Below are positions 56,201-64,000 of a stretch of DNA of 64,000 nucleotides, in pieces (position 1 is the stretch's first letter; every line of letters starts with the position of its first letter). The notes beneath the pieces were generated by a model. The model made no database searches. It saw only the letters and a program-made list of their open reading frames with translations, and had not been told where the DNA came from. A program made the position numbers and the translations under genes. Origin of the DNA: Monarcha castaneiventris obscurior (Eukaryota > Chordata > Aves > Passeriformes > Monarchidae); the NCBI GenBank assembly GCA_026261815.1, contig JAMPIT010000566.1, forward strand, positions 31,335,001 through 31,399,000. Direction: 5' to 3'.

Positions 56201-59200
56201 TTCAAGTAAATTGCAGGTCAGTATAATAAATAGCAGAAAAAAGGCAGATGGAGAATGTGAAACATAATTTCAGGAATAATGCCACAGTTATAAAGAGAAG
56301 TCAAAAGACTGCTTCTCTTTTTTTAGGCAAATGCCATGTTTTTACTTTGAGCATATGTTGTTATTTTTGCAGAGGTGCATAAAATCCTTGTGTAGTTCTT
56401 ACATTCCAATTCAAAAGGCCAAGGTTTTCTACAAATGGATTTCACAATCTCAGATGGGCCATTTTAGGGATTGTAACAGCTGTTTGTTTACATTTATTGT
56501 TTAGGATGCACATCAATTTCCATGAAACTAATCACACTGCATATTCACAGCTTTCATTAAATCTCTTTTTCAGTTCAAAATGGCTAAGTATGGTCTTTGT
56601 CTGAAGGTTAAACTGGTTTAAAAGCAGTGAGTTTGTTGACAAAGCAAAGTACATTTTGATGATTTTAAAATATTCTGCCAGTACTTCAGAAAAGAACTAC
56701 ATCAAAAGCAATCCCACCCTCTTCACTCTTTGATTTGAATGTGCATCATCGGTGATGTCAGTGGAAGTCTAGTAAAACAGTTGTTAATTAACTTATGTCC
56801 CTTCTCACAGTGCTGCAGAATAAAAGCACAAAATGTTGTAGGAGCAACCTGAAGAGCAAACATTAGTTTGTTTGCTTCTTTATTAATAATTTATCATGAA
56901 AGGTTATCAAATTCTCCCAACCTGTGGCGACATTCCTAGGACTGGACCCCATCAATCTTGCTCCATCCTGATCGTTATGATATACGAGTTACTGTAAGAC
57001 TTGCTCCTGCAAAAACTTCTCAACCCAGCATGAGTTCAGATTTAGTTGGCAGCTTAGAGTAACAGTGTCCTCTTGAATTATACATTTGCAAATAGAAGAA
57101 AAAAAGAGAGGCTGAAAACCTAAAATGAATTTAATTTAAATTAAATTGAATTGAAGATGTTTTATGAGCTATCCTGCAAATAACAATCAGAGCATAATAG
57201 CAGTTCTTATATGAAGATCAGAAAGTAAAACAGACCAAAAATCACCCAAACCTTTGTTCCTCCTATTACTCTTTTCAAAGTCGGAAACAATCTGCATGAA
57301 ATAAACATTGAAAAATTGATATTCTTTCAATATCCTTAATTTATTAAGGCTTTGTGTTTGGATAATTGTTCCTTTAATTTAAAACAATGACCAGCACTTG
57401 TCTCTTCAGATATCCCCATTTGCTCATTTGACTTAGTGGAAAGTGTTGACACTGAGATTTTTTTTACATCAGGAGAAAACAGAGACTTTTTGCTCTTGTG
57501 CTCTTCAGGCAAATCTGTAGAGAATGCTGTGAGCCATCCTAGAAACAGCAACATGTCAAGCTTTTTTGACAAAGAGTAGAATCCCTCTCTGTACAGCCAT
57601 ATCTGGGTACTGCCTTCTTCACGTATCTTTGCTTTCTACATGTCCTGTTTTATCTACCACTGACATCCTAGTGCCTGTCCATGGAGTAGGAATGCTGTAG
57701 AAATCATGCATATGGGAAACAGCAACATAAATTTTGCATTGGTAGGAAGGTTTAATTTTGAGATGTCCCAACTTTTGAGTGTTTGACTTACGACCTTCCC
57801 TGATATTTTTAGTTAATTTTTAACTAATTTTCTAGAGTTAGAAACCCCAAACAAACCTCTTTACATGCTACATTGATATTCATACAGATTTTGTACCTGT
57901 TCCTCCTGGATAGTTGTTCTGCAACCTCTCTCCTTGCATAGCTAGAAGCCTCTTTTTTATTTCCAGATTAAAATTTGTTGCAACTGGGGCCTTTTAAATG
58001 GTTGTCTTCCAATATGTGATAGAATCTTTCCACTTCACATAGAGTCATATTCCCTCTGGTTTTCTTTAGCTAATCAGCAAACTCTTTTAACATTTTGATA
58101 CAGGAGATTCTTTAGAATCCACCTAATCAGGCCTTTGATAATCATCTGTCTCTAATGACAGTACCTCCCATGTATATACTATAGTCACATTTACATTTTT
58201 TGATATCAGCACCATCAGTAGCTCTTAATCATTCTGGCACTGATTAGTGCCAGTGGTTAAGGTTGTTACCATTACCTGTTGACACTACACATTTATCCCA
58301 TTTCTATTACTTCTAGTCCTGGAGGATATCTGATTCTTCCTAAACTTTATCCTCCCTAAACCAAACCAAAGCAAACCAACCCAAGCAATGCAACATAAAA
58401 AACACTGACAGAATAACAGTGCTATAAAAATGTTGTGAAATCAGGAGTTCACATGGTGTAAAGAAGTGAAGAGTGAAATCTCATTTAATGAAAAGTTTTT
58501 AAGAGTTATAATTTGGATCCATGTTGTAATTGAGTTTAGTTATCCTTGAGACCCAACAACAGGAATGCCAAACAGCTGTGCTAGGCCAAGTGAGAAAGTC
58601 ACTTAGCCGTAGATGAAATTTGTCATGAGAGTATTATTGATGGTGCTTTTAAGCTGGGGCATTTCTGTTTCACAAATGGCAAAGAAACAGAACAATTAAG
58701 CCCATAAACCAAAAACCCATCAGACACATGAATAGCTTTCAAGCTATTTCAATGTTTCAAAGGAAAAAAAAATGATGTAGTTTAGGCACTTCTCAAAGAA
58801 TTGTACTTTTCCTACAGCCTGTCAAAGCCCAGTCAAGCAAGCAGAGATGGGGAGGAATGGTGACATAGATCAGAAGATACCTGAAATCCCAAGAAGAGAG
58901 TTCCCAGTGGAAGCAGCAAAAACACGAGCATCGTACTAGCAAGGAACATTGTTGTCACTTTCTGTTTTTGAAAACAGCACAGACTAGCAGCCTTGCCAGT
59001 CCCAGCAATGTAAAAGTGTTGAATACAAAGTTGGGATTTTTTCAAGCAGATGAAACACTGGCGGACCTTGGAGGTGGGGAAAGCAGACAAAACTAAAAAG
59101 TAGGATGAGGACTTCAGACATGGGGGTGGGAACTCAGTACCACTGGAATGTCTTCGCATCATTGAATTATGTGGCCCATCCAAGTAGAATATTTGAATTT

Positions 59201-62200
59201 TCCAAGCAGGATGAAAAAGAAAGTGACTAGAAATGGTTTCAGTATTACATAAAACCACCTGCCATTTTTTATTAAAAAGTGTGAACTAAGACTAGAGGAT
59301 AGGTTGAGGAAAGGACGGCCATTGTGTTCAGACTGAAAGGTCTGGGGTACTTCAAGATCTGTGCTGTATTACAGCAGTGTCACCAGAGAGCATGGGCTAC
59401 TGGATGGTGATTCTCAATAAAAATAAATATCTTTGAAGAGAGGCATTTTAATTTTTTTTTTTCCTTAAAAGGTCACCAGGAGATAACAAGTTATTTTACA
59501 GCAATACTGAGATTTTTATTTGATTCTCCTAGCCAAACTTTTAGTTTTAGTTCCCTTATACATATATACCCTGCAAGCAGAATTGGAAAGAGACTGTGTG
59601 GGACAATTCTTTGCAAGAAAAATAAAATTCTTTTTACAGTCATGCATTTAAGCAAGACGTGTTGAAGCATTAAATGAAAAATATGTTTTCTTTCTGTCTG
59701 CTAGATCAGGTAATATTAAAGCCAGCCAGATAGCTTCTTATTACAGTTAGTCTACTATCTTTAGATTTCAAGTGGCGGGGAGAAAAGAGAAACAGGGCAG
59801 TTGTTTAGAAATATTTCTAATATCACCTCAGGTCTTCCAGCAATCAAAATGAAATAAAATATTTGAGTACAGACATTTTTCTTTTCTGTGCTTTTATTTA
59901 GAGCATGAGAAGAAATTAAATGGAAATGTGAACAAAGAATGAAAGAGAATACAAAGTATAAAATTTCTAATAGGAAAAAAACCAGTAGGAAATAAATGTC
60001 TTGTATCCACCTTGAAATATTCTATACTCTTTGTTGTCAAAGTGAATAGATATTTTTATGGACTTCCAAAGTGCATGTTTGTGCCTCTAGTTGCAAATTA
60101 GTTTTTCCAAGACACTGATTTCAAAGGTGGGCTATTCTACAGTCTCATCAATTGTATAGGTCCATAAGGTCCATTAACCACTTCAATAGGGCAGTAAAAA
60201 GAAAAGTTGATTCTTTTCTTAAATATTTGTTTCACTGCTGCCATCTTAAATTTGACCTACCTGGTTCACAACAAGGGAAGACATTTAAGCTCTGTTGTTA
60301 TTTTCTGTATATACAGCTCACACTAATGGATTGCTGCAGTATCACTCACCTCAAAAGATGGAAGTCCATCAGATCAGTAGAAGGACCTTATCAGTCATAG
60401 TGAATGACAAAGAAATAGTTACAGATAACAAAATTTGCAAATTTTGCTTTCTCAAGACCTTTTTATAGAAGGAAAAATTCAGTCAAACTGGCAAGTGAAT
60501 CTTATCTCTGACATATTCAGATTTGATACTTAAGTCTTGACATGACTTTTAACAAAAAAAGCACACAGGAACTAAGTAAAGTAAATTTTAAAAATTATTT
60601 TGGGTTTAGTTATGTAAAAAATAAATCCCTGGTGATAGAAGATTAGAAAATAGAGATTAGGTTCTTAAAAGAAACAAACATCTAAAGTTAAATTGTGGAG
60701 CCACTTTCAATTATCTTTTCTCATTCCACATTATCTAAAGCTAGCCAGGAAAAGTAGATGCTGCTCCAGTTTGAACAGTTTATTATGTCTTGTTTCACAT
60801 ATTTTGTAGCTTTATTGACATCTCTTGAGTATACACAGCATATATACAGGGAGAGCAATTAGTAATTTTGGAATATATCCTAATTAATTTTGAAATTAAT
60901 ATTCTCTTCTATTTTTTCTGTGTAAACTCTCAATCAATATTTGATAGCTTGGTATTTTTAGTGGTTTGTTTACGTTAGAGTAGTCTTGTCCCGTCTGTCA
61001 CTTTAAGCTTTTCAATTATTTTCAGAATCTGAGATAAGCTTGACGGCAAGACCTAATCTTTTAGTTCATGTCTTCATTAAAGATGGCATCAAAATCAATC
61101 CTTCATTAAGATCTGCTGAACAAGGCCAAGGCTGCTAGAAAAATGCTGCTACATCCCCAGACAGTGTGAATCATATGCTTAATGAGACTGTCTTCTGATT
61201 GCTAATGTCTTTTTATTAGCAAATGAATGAAAGAAAAATTAATCTTAGTACCTTATCAGGTTAAACAAACAAATCAGAAGGGGCATATTTATTTTTCTTC
61301 CAAGAGCAAGAACAATCAAGAGAAAGAACACATAAGTCACTTAAGGAAAATCCCAGAAATAATACTGTGCATGCAAATTATGAGAGTGACAGGAAGATAA
61401 GAAGATTCTCAAAGCTCATAACTTTGAAGATTCATAACTCTGAATCTGTTCAGGAACAGATTTTAACATCTGTTTTGTATCAGCCTAAATGGAGATGAAG
61501 TGAAAAGCAAATATTTTATATGAGCCTCTGACTCTCACAATAAAATACAAACATTTCCTACAGATAATTTTAACTGAATATACCTTTACAAATGTGGGAT
61601 GAACTGACTATGCTTATTCATTTTGTTACTTATTCTACTGCCACTTATGGACCAAAAGATCCTCATTATAAATTTATGGATGCATCTTGTCACAGTGCAA
61701 GGCAAGGAGATTTGGTTGTTGCATCTGTTTATTTTTAAACAGAACACCACCTAAGTTGTTTTTCTGTTAACATTCAGTGTGGCATTTATCAGAAAAATAC
61801 TAATCCTTCCACCTTCACTTTATAGGCAACAGATAAACAACGGGCAATTCTAAAACAAAATTTCTCTCATTTTAAAGAAAATATCTAAAGAAGCCAGATT
61901 ATTTGTGTTCAAGGAATGCTGGGGCTTTTTTTCTGCACTCCTTCTCAATGGGGACTGTGTAGGGAGACTGGGATACTAGTGCAATTATGGAAGTCTAGTT
62001 TGTAAAGGTGTAGATGTTGAGGGGATGAATCCTGCCAGTAATAGAGTTTGCTTCTCATTTGCAGGAATTTCACTGCTTTATAAGCCAGTTTTATTTGAAT
62101 GGGCACATCTTGAAATCTTTGGCTGCAGCTCAGCTTTTAAAGAATTTTCAGATCAAGGAGGACAGGAAAAAAAATCTCATATTACAGCTAACAGCAGAAA

Positions 62201-64000
62201 GTGAAGGCCCTTAAATGTGAGACAGCACAAAAATCAAACAAAGGAAAACAGAAAAGCAGGATGCATGTGTAAAGTTTTCTTTTATGTTGTTACTGGCCAT
62301 TACACAGATGTTACTCCCTGTGTTAGGCATCTATTACATATTTGAGGTTAATTCCTGAAATAGTGCAGATTTAAACATAGTTAGACACAACCCTTGAACA
62401 CTTCTACTGACTTCAAGAACTTAGTGTAATCCTATGATTTCAGTGCCTCATGTCTTGCAGTTCTCATTTTCCTAGCTTTATTTCAGCCTCTACTTTTAAG
62501 TACCCAGGCATAAGTTCATAAGGCTAAATTCAGTAGAAAATGACTGAGTTCTCTACATTCTTAAATATTTTAGTCAGAAGTGGCATCTATCATTAGCTGT
62601 GGTAAACACCTCTTCATAGGTCTTTGTTAGTGAAAGCTGTGACCAAAAAAATAAAAAAAGAAGCCCCCTTGGCCTTCCAGCAATTTTCTACCAAAAGCTT
62701 TTGCTCTCTTTGAGACAGAGTCCAACATTGTCCTGCACCACTCACTGCTGGTGCGCTCATGGAAACATTTCTTCTCAGCCTGGTAATAACTTGCTCACTG
62801 AACCTGATTCAGTGGAAACATCATCAGCTTCATAACACAACCATTTTTCTCCACCAAGCCCAGCTCTACCACACTTGCTTTCCCTGAGTGTTCCTCTTCA
62901 GCCACGTTGTCTCAGTTAGGTGGAGGATGTTTGTCCGAGCCCAGACTTTTCAGGTGGAGAAGCGTTGCTGCTGTGGTTAATTCAGTTCTTTAGATGCACC
63001 TAAGACTGGAAAAATATTTCCATCCCCTCCATTCTGGAGGCTGCTATTCAGAGCCCTATTCTTTGGGTGGCCTGCCCCAACCTGTGCTCTCTGACAGGTG
63101 TGAAAATTGGAACCAAGAATAAAAGTGGTAGTGTGTTCTCATCCCCAAGGAAAGGGGAGGAATTTAATTAACTCCTACCTAAATGAAAGCATAGAGAAAC
63201 ATCTTTAGGTATGTCCCAAAAATTTGAAATAATTGGAGTAGCCATTTTAAAATTACAATTGGGTGTGATTTCCAGAGAGAGAAACTATGAATCCTTTTTT
63301 AGCATGTAGAAGATAAACACCTTTGCTAATACTGACTAGCATTGCAAAAGGAGAGACATGGGTGTTCATAAAAACTGTCTCTAAGTGCTTTTCTAGGTCA
63401 AGAGCAGCATCCTAAATTATGGTTGCAAACTACCAGTTAGCCAAGGAAAACAGCAGCACCCTGGTATCACCAAGACTATCACCTAATTAGGAGAACCCCA
63501 CAGTTTGATTCAGCTCTCTTGACCTGTGATTTTGAGGGCTACCTGGAATGAGAACAGTTTAGAGACTATTTGTACACAGAAGTGTTGAAACCCCTGGCTG
63601 GCAGAGGCAATTATCCTGGCTACTTTTGCTCACATCGGTGTTTCATAACCACCGGAGGTCACCAAGTGGGAACTGAATTAACAAGAAAAAACCCAAATCC
63701 TCAAGCAAATAACCCTGCTAAAAGGAAGATCTTATTCTTCTTAAATCCTCTGGTTGCTAGCCTGAGTAGACAAGAGAGGTCTATCCTACCCAGTTTTTTT
63801 CATATCTCAATAGAAGAGACCACGTACAGAAAGTCATTGTAATAAGGGAGGTTTAGGGCAGAGATCATTAGCACCAGGCCCCAGCCTTCTCCTTTCTCTC
63901 ATAAGATCTTTGATCTGGGAGTAAGAAACAACACTTCTTCTGGAAACTTTCAACCTGAAAATATTTGACCCCCCAGTGTATCTGTCTGCTGCAGCTACAG
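53286..64000. other. Intergenic, no gene seen
   Basis: AT-rich sequence without an exon that I can identify. In mammals the next gene after FRMPD4 is, as I recall, PRPS2, but none of its conserved start is visible up to the window end. The 141-codon minus-strand frame at 58833-59258 has a hydrophobic stretch but no known family. A perfect 20-bp AT palindrome is at 57128-57147. Confidence 0.5.
57128..57147. repeat. Perfect 20-bp AT palindrome
   Basis: AATTTAATTTAAATTAAATT equals its own reverse complement. In such AT-rich DNA it may be chance. Confidence 0.8.

Noticed and set aside
58833..59258. Minus-strand 141-codon frame with a hydrophobic stretch
   Set aside because: No family recognised, no promoter or splice context, and frames this long do occur by chance over 64 kb.
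63900..64000. Start of the next gene (PRPS2 expected in synteny)
   Set aside because: No PRPS2-like coding text and no CpG-rich promoter at the window end.

Overview
The window is vertebrate genomic DNA, most likely from a bird. Its interspersed repeats are mainly CR1 non-LTR retrotransposon fragments plus one avian-type solo LTR. The only gene I can support is FRMPD4 (also called Preso or Preso1), on the + strand. FRMPD4 is a WW-PDZ-FERM scaffold of excitatory synapses that links PSD-95, Homer and group I metabotropic glutamate receptors.

Layout: positions 1-13899 are the end of a large intron. No WW exon and no first PDZ exon is visible there. It holds a GC-rich minisatellite (about 1990-2375), a perfect 19-bp inverted repeat (10334-10376) and a perfect 41-bp tandem duplication (11519-11600). 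From 13900 to 42664, twelve exons joined by GT-AG introns encode the end of the PDZ domain, the PDZ-FERM linker, the three FERM lobes and two very large exons for the disordered, acidic, Ser-rich tail. That tail contains a PPxxF Homer-type motif and an EPE-type motif resembling LGN ligands. Reading phase is kept across every junction.

The thirteenth, terminal exon is the most interesting part. Its acceptor reads TAG then TGTAG then CTTTC. Splicing after the first AG (exon from 43804) completes the C-terminus ...KETTV and stops at once. This is the class I PDZ ligand known for the canonical protein. Splicing after the second AG, 5 nt downstream (exon from 43809), removes exactly the Val-stop sequence and opens a clean 449-residue reading frame to 45160. 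That frame has a basic/Ser-rich part, an acidic part and an all-helical C-terminal domain. Tandem acceptors 5 nt apart could therefore choose between a roughly 1,320-residue PDZ-ligand form and a roughly 1,770-residue form without the ligand.

Positions 45161 to about 46185 are 3' UTR with several AATAAA signals. From there to 64000 I see no gene, only an outward-pointing pair of CR1 fragments (47293-48418) and unassigned, AT-rich intergenic DNA. A minus-strand solo LTR (about 15284-15833) and a dead CR1 copy (about 15880-17118) lie in the intron between the PDZ and linker exons. No tRNA, rRNA or CRISPR array was seen.
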